This document shows positions 1 through 13,200 of a stretch of 64,000 nucleotides of DNA, piece by piece. The translations under genes were made by a program, and so were the position numbers. A model generated the notes under the pieces. The model was not told the DNA's origin, ran no database searches, and was given only the letters and a program-made list of their open reading frames with translations. Every line of letters starts with the position of its first letter. The stretch's first letter is position 1. Source of the DNA: Symsagittifera roscoffensis (taxonomy: Eukaryota; Xenacoelomorpha; Acoela; Convolutidae). Location of the stretch: NCBI RefSeq assembly GCF_963678635.1, contig NC_087062.1:25945419-26009418 (forward strand), in the 5' to 3' direction.

Positions 1-284
1 TTTTTTTTGGTTTTTTTCACAAATCTGGTCTGAAACTGTTGATGTGAAAGCTGATATTTGAAGAATTTTCAATAGAAGTTACTTTTCTTGCCCCAGGAAT
101 CCTTAGATTTCCAAAACTGGAAGGATTCCCTCTGAAACTTTTAGTTTCGCGGTAAATCTCAATTGATTGTTGTGGGCTCCAAATTTTAAACGGAGGTCTT
201 TTCCGAGCAGATTGTTTTTGCTCAATTTTCAATTTGATTTATATTAAAATCTTCAAAAAAAATAAAATTCTTAAAAAAAATAGA

Positions 285-482
285 TTTTGTTCGACTTGTA
301 TTTCGACTGTGCTCGACATGTTTCGACTTTCTCGACCTATGTTTCTAATTTCTCAACGAAATCGGTTATGTTTCGACTTTGTGGTGTTTCGACTTGAAAT
401 TGTTTCTGACCGCAGAGTTTCTGTCGCAAAACTGTACTTGCTCGACTTTCAAAGTCGAAACATAAGTCGAGAACCTCGACTC
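285..482. repeat. TCGAC-rich low-complexity tract
   Basis: About nine TCGAC pentamers on the plus strand, most as TTTCGACTT or CTCGAC, and several GTCGA on the other strand, within 200 bp. The tract is richer in CpG than its surroundings. It lies downstream of the troponin C-like stop codon. No protein function is supported. Confidence 0.6.
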
Positions 483-492
483 GGGAAGTAAG

Positions 493-1130
493 ACACACCG
501 TGAGCCTCAAATAACCGTCATTATCAACTAAGCGGCGGAGATCTTAGCGATTTCTCTATATATCCAAAAAATCAGCTTTTATAAAAAAAATTTTATGAGA
601 TGAAGACCTACGTAGAAAACTTTCGGCAGTGAGAGGGTTGAATAAATATATCGGAGTACTGCAATTGCGTATAAAAAGTTTACCAACAAAAAATAAATTT
701 TTGTGCCAGACAAAATCTAGTTTCAGAAAAACATGAGGGGTTTACAAGGAACCAAGGTGGGTTAATCATTATTGTATTGTCAGCAAAGGCGCAACATGAT
801 TTTGCAAATGTATAAAATATTGGAAAATGAAGGTAGTTCTTGTCCAAATAAGGTCTGCGTCAAGTTGTTTTATGCAACGGTCTTCTATATTAAGAACCGG
901 ATTTAGAATTCATTGTTTTTTAAACACTATTGAGCGTATAGAGATTTTCTGACGATAGCTTCCGCAAAACAGTACCAATGCAAAAGCCTAAAAGTTATTG
1001 TTTAGTAGCATATAAGCATGTAACGTCAAAAACTACGTCACAAAATTAAGAAGAATAAAAAATCATGGTGCAATTTTTTTTCGTTCATGTTAATCCGGCA
1101 GTTCGAAAGAGTGAACGTTGACCATGCTTT
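493..1130. other. Downstream flank / 3' UTR region of the troponin C-like gene
   Basis: AT-rich sequence with no gene that I can support. Part of it is presumably 3' UTR of the minus-strand gene. No clear poly(A) signal was fixed. Confidence 0.4.
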
Positions 1131-1293
1131 TCATTGACCTTGACCTTTGAGCAGCCCGTTGACCGTGAGTCCTTTCATGACCTTTTCAAAATCCTCGTAG
1201 CCCAGTTTCCCGTCGTTGTCTACGTCTGCCCGACTGATGATCTCTTCGACCTCGTCAAAGGTCAAAGGAGCACCCAGTTCTTGGAACACCACG
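1131..1293 (-). CDS. Troponin C-like gene, terminal coding exon (EF-hand 4)
   Basis: Acceptor GTGTAG. It encodes EF-hand 4 (Asp155, Asp157, Asp159, Asp166) and a Gly/Gln tail ending in TGA. Confidence 0.85.
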
Positions 1294-4200
1294 CTACACA
1301 GAACAGACAATTTGAAAACATTATCTCCAATAAACAAGTTGCTAGCTTTTAAGAAATCAAAAAAAAATAAGCAGATCAAAAATTTAAAAAAAAAACTTGA
1401 CGTTCTTCAAATTTGAAAACGGGGTGACTGCTTACGATACACACTGACATTTTTTGGCTCCAAACTGTTGCCTGTTCATCCCAAAATGCCTGTTCAAACA
1501 ACAGCCTGTCCATCCTAAAATTTGGTAAAACCTAACATATTGATTGCTATTTTTGCATTTACGATGACATGTTTTGAGGCACTAAACGCTTCTGACAATT
1601 CGTAAAAAGCGCTCTGGTTGACGTTGGTTTAGAGGTTGAATTTAATCTTGTATTTTTTGCATTAAAATTTTTTCACTCACAACATCTCTACGGGTCCTAC
1701 GAATCCGTCCTGGTCCCGGTCGAATATGCGGAACTGTTTGGCAATGACTTCATCTTCATCATCATCGTCCTGCATCCTCCTCGCCATTAACTCACAGAAC
1801 GCGTTGAAGTCTAACTCACCCCTGCCTGAAAATAATAGGAAAAGCGATTAATGGCAGTAGGCAACAATTCGTATCATTTGATGGAAAAAAAAATATTTCA
1901 TCGTGTAGCTACTAGCACAAAACATTTCGAAATTAAATGGCGCTATCTCAAAAGAATTAATCAGTTTGTCAATTTTTATTTGATTTTAAGTTTTAAATTT
2001 TAATCATTTTGCCAATAAGTCTCAAGATTTTGCAAATATTTATTAAATAAATAAGTGAAAATTTATAATTGAAAAATTAAGCAATTTTATGACTCACTTT
2101 TTGGAATATGATGAGAAAGTGATAAGTTGGTTTACAAAAAGAAATTTTCTAAAAGCGTATCTTGAATAAAATAAATTTATTTTGAAAATTGGGGTCTTTT
2201 CTTGCGCGGTCTTGAGTTAACAAAACATTGAATGAGTTAACATTTTTGAAATTAGACTGTAGACTCCATTCCGTATAAGTTAACCTTAAGGAATCAGACT
2301 CAAGTTTTAATGTCCAATTCTTATTACATCAGAAAGTGATGAATAGTTTCAAGCTCAAAAGGCTTCTTGTAAAAAAGCAAAAAAAAAACAGGTTACTGCA
2401 GTTTTAAAAATAAAACAATAACAGAGACTTCATCCGATAAAAAGGCTGAATGCTCAATCAGAAGCGCACAATTAAGATTCTAAAACTAAATTTTGTTGAA
2501 CGTGATTGCAAATAAGATTCTGGTATCATTATTCCTGAAGTTATTTTGCTCAAACGAAAAACCATACCACTTTAAAGACGATGATACTAGACCATCATAA
2601 ATTTAATTTAAACTTCAATCTGAACAAAATTGAATTTGCTTATCTGAATAGTGATGTTTCAGTTTCTTACTGTTGTGATTATCAAGAAAATGAAGCAACC
2701 TTTTATGCAGGTACTTTTTTCTTTTTCAGACTTTCTAAAAACAAAAAGGTCATAATGCTTTTAAGAAACAAAAGCAAAAATAAATCAAAGACAGCCGGTT
2801 GCTGTGCAAGTAGCACAGAATGCTCCCACCATATTCATAAAACTATTCACGCGCGTCAAAAGCTGGTAAGTTAGGCATAATCGTCAACAGTTAGCCTAAT
2901 TGTTGTGATAAACTTATTTAATAGATAGATATGTCTCGACGAACCGGATAAACATCTTATCTTGGGTAGCCCTTGTCTACGAAGGGATTTTAGAGATCCG
3001 GTTGATGGAAATCGAAATTGACAGAATCAGATAAAGAAGATAAACCAGCTCATTTGAGAGTGGTTACGACAGCAAGAAAAGACACGAACAATTTCCCGGA
3101 TGTTATCCAGCTCATTTTAGAGCGGAAACGACAAAGAGAATTTGGAAATATCTTTAAACAAATCTACCAAAATCCAGCTCATTTAAGAGCGGAAACGACC
3201 AATAATTCCCAGCAAGACAATTGAAATATGTCGTCTCTCCACTGTACAGTATGTCAAAACGCTTTAACCAATCAATCGGTGAAATGCGTCGGTTGTCAAG
3301 CTTCTGCCCACTCTGCGTGTATTGGCCTCAACACTGCCGATAAGGTGGTTGGGCACATTGAATGGAGTTGCCCAGATTGTGGAACCTGTAAAAGAGATCT
3401 TTTCCGAGTTATTGATGAACTGCGACAAGAACTGTTCTCAATAAAGACTATGGCGCAAGATGTACACGAATTAAAGTCTGAGCTGCTATCGCTGAAGCAA
3501 TATCGTGAACCAAGTAGTATAATTGAAAAGAACAAAACCAATTATGCTGGGGCAGCGACGTTTAATCTGAATTCTTCGGCATTTATCAGAAATGCTCGTG
3601 AAAGTGTATCCTCAGAAGCTGGTAGCTCGAGGGTTACGAAGCGAAAAGGCTCCAAAGATAGAAATGACCGCAGACCAAAGAAACTACTAATTACGGGAGA
3701 AGTGGTAACAGAAGCACTCAAAGGTGTAGAAAAGCCACCACCACGACGCCATCTCTATGTTGGAAGAATTAAACAGACAAATGATGAAAGTGATATAGTC
3801 GCATGGTGTCAAAGTAAAGGATTTCCTCTGAATCATATCAGGGAAATAACAAAGGAAAATTCTCGCCACAAAAGTTTCCACTGTGTATTTGACGGCGAAC
3901 ATGCAACAATCATTGATCAACCTAATTCTTGGCCGGAAAATGTTGTAATTAACAGGTACTATCTTGATGCAGAAGCCAGAACCTGGCTCAGAACTTTGAA
4001 AAGCGATTGACTAAAATCAAATAAAAAACCCGAGTCTCAATCGAATGCTATGAAAGTTGGTGTAATTAATATACGTTCTCTAGCGAAAAAAGTAAATCAA
4101 ATACAGAGCATATTGGCTATAGAACAAGTTGATAACTTGATCATAACTGAAACCTGGCTTAAGCCGGATACGGAATATATTCTAAATCAGTGCATAGACT

Positions 4201-7200
4201 CTTCAAATGAATATCGATACCATCATGTTTCACGAACGGCTAAAATAGGTGGAGGTGTTGCCATTATTTCTCGCGAAGAACTACAGGGTGAAAGAATTTT
4301 AAGCCATCTCTCGGACGATGGTGAATTCTTGGTAATTACGGTCGTGACTAGAAAAGTCAAAATAACAATTGCAGCAATATATAGACCGCCGAGTGGAAAT
4401 TATAACGAGTTTTTTAATGAATTGACTGAAAATATTCTTGCTTCATCAATTGAAACCCAAATTCTCCTCCTGGGTGATTTTAATTTGGATCTAGAAAACA
4501 GACGTTGTGCCAAATCCAATACATTTTGTTCGATTCTACTGGAATATAACCTAGAACAGATTGTTAAGAAAGCAACTCACGAATACGGGAAAATTCTAGA
4601 CCTCATAATTTGTTCAAACCCGGAATTGTGCTCACCCGTTAGAAATGAGCACGTTGAATACTCTGATCACCATCTATTGACGTTCACTTATGAAATCGCA
4701 ATTCAACGGAAGGATAAAACCAGATTGACTATTTATGATTGGAACAATACAGACTGGAAACATTTAGAGACGGAAATAGATCAGAATTTAATCTTGAATC
4801 TGAACACCAGTGACCCGAACGAGATGGCGGAGAATTTTATCGAAATTTTGCAGCTGCTGAAAACTGATTATGTGCCAACTAAGACCAAAGTTGTCAAAAA
4901 CCGATTTTGTAATTTTTACGATAAATAGTTAGCAGACGTAAAACGAAAACGTAAAAAATTAGAACGCGTAATGCGTGTAAATCCTGGATTAGAAAACGAA
5001 ACAGCTTTCAAGGAGTATTTAAAGAAATGTAAAGATCTGTTTAGAGAGAAGAAATTGATATGTTTTTCCAGGCGCTTTGAGCTTTCAAATAGCCATTCGC
5101 TCAAGTTTCGTGAATTGAAACGCCTTGCTGGAGAAAAACAACAAAACGTTCTACCGCTGATATACTCCAGTGATTATGAATTAGCTGAAAACTTCAACCA
5201 ATTTTTCATTCAGAAGGTTAGAAATTTAGTGGCAAATGTGAAAAGTAATGGCATCTCGCCGCCACTCTTTGCTTTCACTGCAGTTTCTTCTTTCCAATTC
5301 CAATATGTGACTACAGATGAACTAGAAGAAGCAGTAAGAATGGTTTCAAACGCGAACTCACGAGAAAATATACTGAAAACTATAGATATGAAAAGAATCG
5401 CACACTCGTGGAAAGATTATTCCATCATTATGATAAACAATTGCATCGATCAGTCCAAATTTCCAAAGTGTCTCAAGAGAGCGGTGATAACTCCTCTCTT
5501 TAAAGACCACAAACTTGACCAAAACGTTTTAAATTCTTATAGACCAATAGCGAATCTGATGTTTATCAGTAAAGTTTTTGAAAGAATTTTATATAAACAG
5601 CTCGATCAATACCTTAGCTCCTATAATCTTCTAGATGAACACCAATCTGCTTACAGGAAGCATTTTTCAACTGAAACGGCTCTGCTAAAAACTACAGATG
5701 ATCTACTGACTAGTCTCGACAACAAGAGACAGGTCCTTTTGATAGCCCTTGACCTTTCAGCTGCATTTGATACCATTGATCATAAAACATTGAGAAAGAT
5801 CATGAAAAATCGGATTGGAATGACGAATGATGCAGTGGATCTAATTCTTTCCTATCTAGAGAATCGGACTCAAATTGTTGCTATCAATGATGTTTTATCG
5901 AATTCTCAAGAACTCGAATTTGGAGTGCCTCAAGGTTCTCTTCTGGGACCCCTCCTGTTCTCAATCTACCTGACACCATTGAACGATATTATTGGCTCAA
6001 CTAAATTTTCATACCAAGTGTATGCCGATGATACTACTTTATACTGTGAAATTAAAAATGAGAGTGAAGTAGCAGAAATAGAAAGATCTCTGGTTATTAT
6101 TTCGAACTGGTTTTCGTCCATGGGGCTTATGTTAAATGAATCAAAAAGCCAAGTAATTAACCTAGCCACTAGTAAGTCAAAAGGTCTAACAAACGGTTCA
6201 ATACTCATTGCAAATTCAACGGTTAAGCTGATGAAATCAACAGAAAACTCTGTGAAGTCTTTAGGTTGCCTCATTGACCGATCCTTGTCATTGAAAAAAC
6301 AGATCGATTCCGTGTGTGGCGCCAGTTACCACAGTCTCCGGAAACTATACAGCATACGTTTCTACCTTGATTTTGAAAATAGAAATATGTTGGCAAGAAT
6401 GCTAGTCTTAAGTCGATTAGACTACTGCAATAGCTTGTACTCGAGCTTACCAAATTATCTGCTCTACAAGTTGCAAAAAGTCCAAAATAGTGCCTGCAGA
6501 TTTGTTTTCGGTTTGAAGAAGTCAACGAGTATTACTCCTTATCTACATGATCTACATTGGTTGCCCATAAAATCTCGAGTGATTTTTAAAGTCTTGACAA
6601 TCGTACACAAATGCATTTTCAATCCTCAAATCGTTCCGTCTTATCTGAGTAAATATTTTTCACTACAAAAAAGTTCCTCCCGTTTCAGTGAAAGGACCGT
6701 GGTCATTAAGAAACCACTGGTTAACACGAACTATGGAAAAAGGACGTTTAGATTTGCTGCCGCACACCATTGGAATAGTTTACCATGTAACCTTAAACTA
6801 CCAAATGAAACTGAATTTCGTAAACAGTTGAAAACTTATTTGTTTAACCAGTATTACTATGAGACTTGTTTCAGTTAAAGGTTGCTAAAATGACTGAAAC
6901 TAGAAAGGTTGGAATTCAAAAGCTAAACGAAACCTTGCGTCTAAGAAATGTTCATGTTGAAACCAGGTTTCTCCCCAAAAGACGGATAATATTGAGCTCT
7001 GATAAGATCAAGAGAGTGACATATGCTGTTTTGGGATCATCGCTAGTTTATGGGATTTTTCTGCCAGATTCAGTGACAGTTTCGTGCCCTGGTGGAACTC
7101 TCTCAACCCTTTGTAGCGATCAGGTTCTCAATGATATGAAAAACTTGGATGTACAAACAGTGCTCATAATGGGAGGAACAAACAACCTGTTTGACCGTTC

Positions 7201-10200
7201 AGGGCGCCAGTCATTGGGAGCGACTGAAGTAGCCGAGGAGATGGAGAGTGCTATTTTTAGACTCCTTGACTGCAATTTCGAAGTTGGCGTCATGTCACTT
7301 ATTAGCCGGGAAGGTGAACGCTCTCTTATCAGGAGAGTGAATAAATGCTACAGAAATCTAACGGCATGGTATAAAATCCCGCTCTTTAAAACTGTAAAGT
7401 TCAGCTATTGGAGGCATGTTTGCGCAGATGGACTTCACCCCACAGCAAATGGCGTGCGCGAACTTGCTAAGGACTTTTATGACGCCTTCAGAAGCATAGA
7501 AAATCCAATGGCTGTGAAACGAAGGCAAAGAAGGCGACGACGATGAAACGCCCAGCTCATTTTAGAGCGGGTCCGATTTTTAACCATCTTCAAAGAACAT
7601 TTTCTGTTTAAATCCCAGCTCATTTTAGAGTTGGTACGGCTATCGACAGAAACGAACTCATCTTTAGCAGAGCGACTGATTATTTATACGACAAAACTGG
7701 TTTTACATTAAACTCAAACACCTTTGAATTCAAGAAATTGGTGTCGAAATAACATATGTGATGATGATGATGATGAACAGTTGTCTTCAAAAAAAATAAC
7801 AAACAAAAAATGAAAAAAAAAATCAAAAAAAATTTTGAAATGTTTGTTTTTCAGCAAAAATTTTCAATTTTTTGAAAACAATTTGTTCCTGCCAGGTAAG
7901 TGTAAAATATAGCTTTCAAACTAGTTTCCGTTTGGAACAATCAAGTTTTTCTAGTAACACTGACCCATTTACCAAACTTTTTTAGAATTTTTTCAATGTC
8001 GTTTGAATCACGACTGAGAGGGCTTCAATATGACGTATCTTTCAACTCGGCGAGGAACTTTGTACTCGCGTGTGTTTTAGTTTTTATTTTTTTCCTCGCA
8101 AAATCAATTACCTTAAATAATCATTGAACTGATTTGAAAGATACATCATTTTGAAACCCTCTCAGCCGTGATTCGAACGGCATAAAAAAAGTTCCAAAAA
8201 AAAGTCTGTTAAATGGGTCATTTTGACTAGAAACATTTTCAATGGTCGGAACAACAAAGCGGACTTCAAACGTTTGTATCCAAAAATACGCTTTAGTATA
8301 TATTTTTTTGATTTTGTCGTCCACGATTTTTGTTTCGGTTGTAATCAGAACTTTTTGTTGCTGCGCAAAAAATTTAATAACCAAGGTTGATCGAATTTGG
8401 GATATCTTAGAGGCTGAGAGCGCCAACAAAAAAACACGCGTTTCGCAAAAAAGTGCTTGCTGACATGATTCCAACGGTTTTGATTCAAAATCTCGATGTC
8501 TCATTTTTCTAAAACTTGAGTAAAACTTCGACAAAAACACCGATATTAAAAACTAAGCAGACGCAGCAGAGTATATTTATGTGAACATTGTGCCGAGCTT
8601 TTTGCTAGTCGATCAAAACCTAAATTGCAAGATCTAGATACACTCGGTAGCAAATTCAATACATCGAATCGTTACAACAAAGAGACCCATCACAGTTTTA
8701 TGACCCATACACAGGAAAAAAAACAAACATAAAAAAATCCTAACAAAAGTTGTTTGATAATAATTCAAAGTTAAAAAAACAAGCATAAATTATGTTTCTA
8801 AAATTTTGGACCCTTAAAATTTTTTTAATACTGATTCAATACTAGCCAGGTTGTCAACTTGTGACAAACCAACTTTGTTTAAGTGCAAAAAACAGCAATA
8901 TCTTACCATATTGTAGACATTTTTGTTAGCGCTATAACAATTTTATCCCTAAAAGGGCAATGAGTAGAGATGTAAAGTTGTAGTTTTGCACCAAGCATTT
9001 AGCTAATGGTTATTGTCAATTTTGGACAAACCAAAAACACGCAAAAATTTAAAACTTTTCACGGTTCGTTCGCACCAACTAAACCAACATCGAGGTTCGG
9101 TCGAGCTTCGGTTCACTTGCTTAAACTGTCTGCATTCTCATGCGCAAATGACCGATTGCGCAAGTATTCTCATTCAATTAACGCCTGTTTTAACTGTCCA
9201 GAAATGACTGATTTGTTGAGTATTTCCCTCGAATTTGTGAATATTCAATTCTGATTGGCTGACGTATTTTCACGCATGAAGGATTCCCCCATTGCGACCG
9301 ACCTCCTATAACAAGCCTTGTTAAAGATGGTGGGTCGCACCGGGGAAATCTCATGCGCGAAACACCGAATGCGCAAACTTTGCTAAGTCAAATTCATAAA
9401 TTCAAAAGAAATACGCAGCAAAATCAGTAACTTTTGAAAGTTTAAAAAGGGTGTCGATTGGTTGAAAATTTTGCGCATTCGGTCCTTCTCGCATAAAAAT
9501 AGCCCCATATTGCGCCACTTACAGCTTGTAATGCACGTGTAAGCTTTTTGATGCTCACTTGCACCACATAACGCTTATACCAAATATGAGTCGTACGAAA
9601 TTAATACGACCGATTAGCTAGCCTACGTGCGTTTCAAGCCCTGAAACGTACGTTTATGCATGTCTCAGGTCTTCTAATTCAACTTGGAACGATTTTGTTA
9701 AGCGGGAAAACTTGCCATGCATAAATAATTCGCGTTACGTTTTCAGGATTAAGGATGAAATCTACAACGCGCGCATAAATTTGCAATTTTCAAACTTCCA
9801 AAAAAAATTGGAGGTAAAATAATTTTTCAAATTTGATTTCAGGGAATCGATATCTTCAATATGGGCATGAATTTTTTTAAAACTATCACCGAAATTGCCT
9901 GACTAAAAAAAGGGCATCATGCATAAATGTTCCGTTTTCTTCGAAAGTCGGAACAAAACCGCACCGAGCTCAAATATCTTTTTTCGACAGCCGAGACAAA
10001 AAGCGTTGAGATTAAAAGATCAATATTTTTGGCATAATTTGCACCAGCAATGTTTTTTGGAATTAAATATTATTTGAATTTAAATCTTAAGGCTCAATTC
10101 AATTCAAACCAATAGTCAGTTTGGAATAATGAATCAGCTCATTGTAATTATCCCATGCAAAACGTGAAAAATGAGAGCAAGACTGCTTGTATCAGGGCGA

Positions 10201-13200
10201 AGCCCTGAATATTCTGACTGCCTCTCAAAGTCTATGGAGCAGTAAGAACATGAAAAAAATAAAATGTAATAAAATAAAACATTTTTGTTTGAGGTTTTAT
10301 GTGAAAACCATCGCCCACACGCCATATAAAGTACAGAGAGATAAATTTTCAGATACGCTTTTTTCAACCAATTAGATTTTTAAGAGGGACTAAACCTCCG
10401 CTTACGCTTTCATAGCGCGAAATATCTCGTGGGTTAATTGTCCTAAATTGGCCAAAATGGCAATATTTAAACCCCCATAACTTCACAAAAAATAATCATC
10501 GGTGAAATATTTTTTCAAACTTAAGCTCATGACAACGATACCTTTTTAATGACATTTTTGATGAATTTGTGAAACTTTTCCAATGTAGACCCAAAAAAAC
10601 AATAAGCTGATTCATCAGCTGTTTTTGATTTTGGGGGTTAAGCTAACATGGCTTTATTTTTACTTAAAGTTTCTGAGACTCATTAAAGAAGCTAAAGATT
10701 TGAATCATTTGCCCTGATACTAGCTATTTTTCTGACATGAAATTGTCCAAATATTGTACATATCACTTCAAGAAATGAGAAGCACTCATATTTGAACACC
10801 AAATTTAGACAAAAAAGGTGAAAAGTCAGAAAATTGAAAAAAAACTGAAAGAAAACTTACAGATGTCTTTTATTCAGAAAGTTTGTGACTTTTTTCTGAA
10901 TTTTATATATTAATTTTTAGGTAAAAAGCGATTAAACTGAGAAAAAAACTGCAGAGCGATGGAACATAATAGCTAAATCAACGTAAATATGCAGTAGATT
11001 TTACTTGCGTGTCATCCAAATTGACTTCAGTGTCACCAAAAGTTGCAAAATTTGGAGAAAATCAGACAATTTTTCTCGAAACTGAGACATTCTTTCAAGT
11101 TTTTTTTGTAATTTAAACTGCGACTGAATGGTTTTCAATATGATACTACGCTTAACCACATGTGTGCTTTCTTGAGGTGGTCAATATCAGGAAAAAAACA
11201 CACCCTACGACATAGTTCCTTCCCAACGGAGAATTATCGGAACAACTTCCACCACCTCCTCATCTATAAAAACAGATTCGAAAAAGATTTTTTTAAAATT
11301 TTTTCTTGGCAATGATATCCTTGGTGTGAACATTCTGAAAGTTTCGTGCAGCCAAAGGCTAAAGTTTAGCAATTAAAAAATTCATTTCTCAATATTTTAA
11401 GTTTAACTACTGTTTGAATAGGGTGTCAAGTATCTACAAGGGTGAAAACAGAAATAAAGACCATTCCTCTGTTGTCAAGTTTCAACCACCAATCCCAAAA
11501 TTTTGATGAATTTTTGGCTAAAATGAACCAAATGAATCAAGTTTTTGGTAACGGATTCTAGAATAACTATGAAATAAATACTATGAAGAACGAAAGATAA
11601 GGTCAACCTGTACTTTTTTTTACTAAAATCGCTTAACTGGGGAGGGCACTAAATTTGGTTATAAAAATGATTTCTCACCTGACTCATCCACTTCGTCGAT
11701 CATATTTCGAATCTCGGTCGGATCTGGCGCGAACCCCATCTTGGTCAGACATGTCTGCAGTTCACTGAACCCAATTGAACCCTGTCCATTTACATCGAAC
11801 AGGTCAAATGCTTCTTTGAACTCTGAAACCGGACATCGAAGTTAACCTCAAAATCCTGACTTAAAATTTTTTCCGGTTTGCATTTTTTGGAGAGTGGTAT
11901 TTGTTATTGTATAAATTTGACCGAACGAAGCTTCATAACGCTCCAATGACCCTTGTTAACTTCACATTTTTCAAATAGGAATATAGGCCGTGGGTTTGAA
12001 CAGCCAATAGGTAGTTGGTAAAAAAATAAGAATTAACGAAATAAGAACCAATTCGTAAAGTAAAAATGAATTGAAGCATTAAGTAAGGTCATAGTAGTTC
12101 GTAATTTAATGAACCGATCATAATATGTTTAGTTAACCAGAAAAATGATTCAAAAAATGAGCGAAACTCCTGGCGTTGCCAAACTATTCAATATCAGATT
12201 GTGTATTTACAATGGGGAGATTGTGTATTTACAATGGCTTTGAGACTGAGTTTATAATACCTGCAATTTGGCTGGCACTCAAAGTCGAGATCAGTTTCTG
12301 GCTGTCTTCTTCAGACCCCATTGAGGTTATGGAGGACTTGGTGGATTTGCGGGACAGCGCTGAAATTCAAAAAATATACAGATACATAACATTAGCTCAA
12401 GATCGAATAAGTATTTAGATGTTGATATAGAATATGGTTAAAACATTCAGTCAGTAGAAAACTAACCAATTGTTTTTTTTAAATATATATTTCACTATTC
12501 AAGGCCTAAACCTTATGCTTCTCAGAATGAAACGCTGAATTTTATTCCTGTCGTACATGAATATAATGTTTTAAGTCAACAAATATTTTGATCGATTCAG
12601 CTCATTACTTCGGAAATTTTGGATGAATTTGATTTCGTGATTTTCATCTTAAATTATAAGCCCCAACAAAACCTTTTATCAGAGGAGTTTAGGAGAAAAC
12701 ATCCAGAACAGTGATTCGAGCATCGCTTTGTCAAAGTGTGAAAAATGAGAAGGCGGAAATTATTTCATAAGCAAAGATAGTGCACAACTTCGGCCTTTTT
12801 ATTAAGACCAGCTGAGAAATAAAAAGTTTTTTTGTTTAGTTCAGACAACTTGAAAACTGCCTATTAAGAAACAAAAAAAGACACAGTTCGTAGCTGCGCA
12901 AGAGTCCCAGAAATATACGACCATCTTCAACTTGAAAAAAAAAGTAATGAATTTTTCGTCACAAATTTTATAGTTTTTTTTCGGAGGAAGAGGTTCTAAT
13001 AAAAAAATCTGAGAAAACATTGATCTCTCTACTGACGTCATTGTTGAACGACGACAGTAATCTACCCTCTAAATTGGTCTCAATAGTAAGAAAAAATTCA
13101 GACCACTTTTCTCGACAATGAACTGAGAAAATTTAGGGAGGACCCTTCGGGCGGTTAGGGGGGAGCCTTCGGGCGGTGCTTGACGCCCTTTCCCCTAAAT

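Larger units (their letters stand above)
2930..7776 (+). mobile_element. Near-complete CR1/L2-type non-LTR retrotransposon with PHD, endonuclease, RT and esterase
   Basis: Gene order on the plus strand is 5' leader, ORF1 (PHD finger, coiled coil, basic domain), APE endonuclease, reverse transcriptase, ORF3 (SGNH esterase), then a 3' UTR ending in a short (GAT)n run. It sits inside the third intron of the troponin C-like gene, antisense to that gene. The clade is inferred from the RT (motif B GVPQGSLLGPLLF, motif C YADDT), from the APE endonuclease, and from PHD and esterase domains known in CR1-like elements. Coding capacity looks almost intact, so the insertion is probably young. The 5' end is not fixed; I place it near the shift in character at about 2.9 kb. 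Confidence 0.85.

Noticed and set aside
3018-3224. Small plus-strand ORF just before LINE ORF1
   Set aside because: It covers the repeated hairpin motifs, and its amino-acid repeats simply mirror them. It is treated as untranslated leader, although a regulatory upstream ORF cannot be excluded.
8121-8540. 139-residue minus-strand ORF
   Set aside because: It is mostly the arm of a foldback repeat and its flank, with no recognisable domain.
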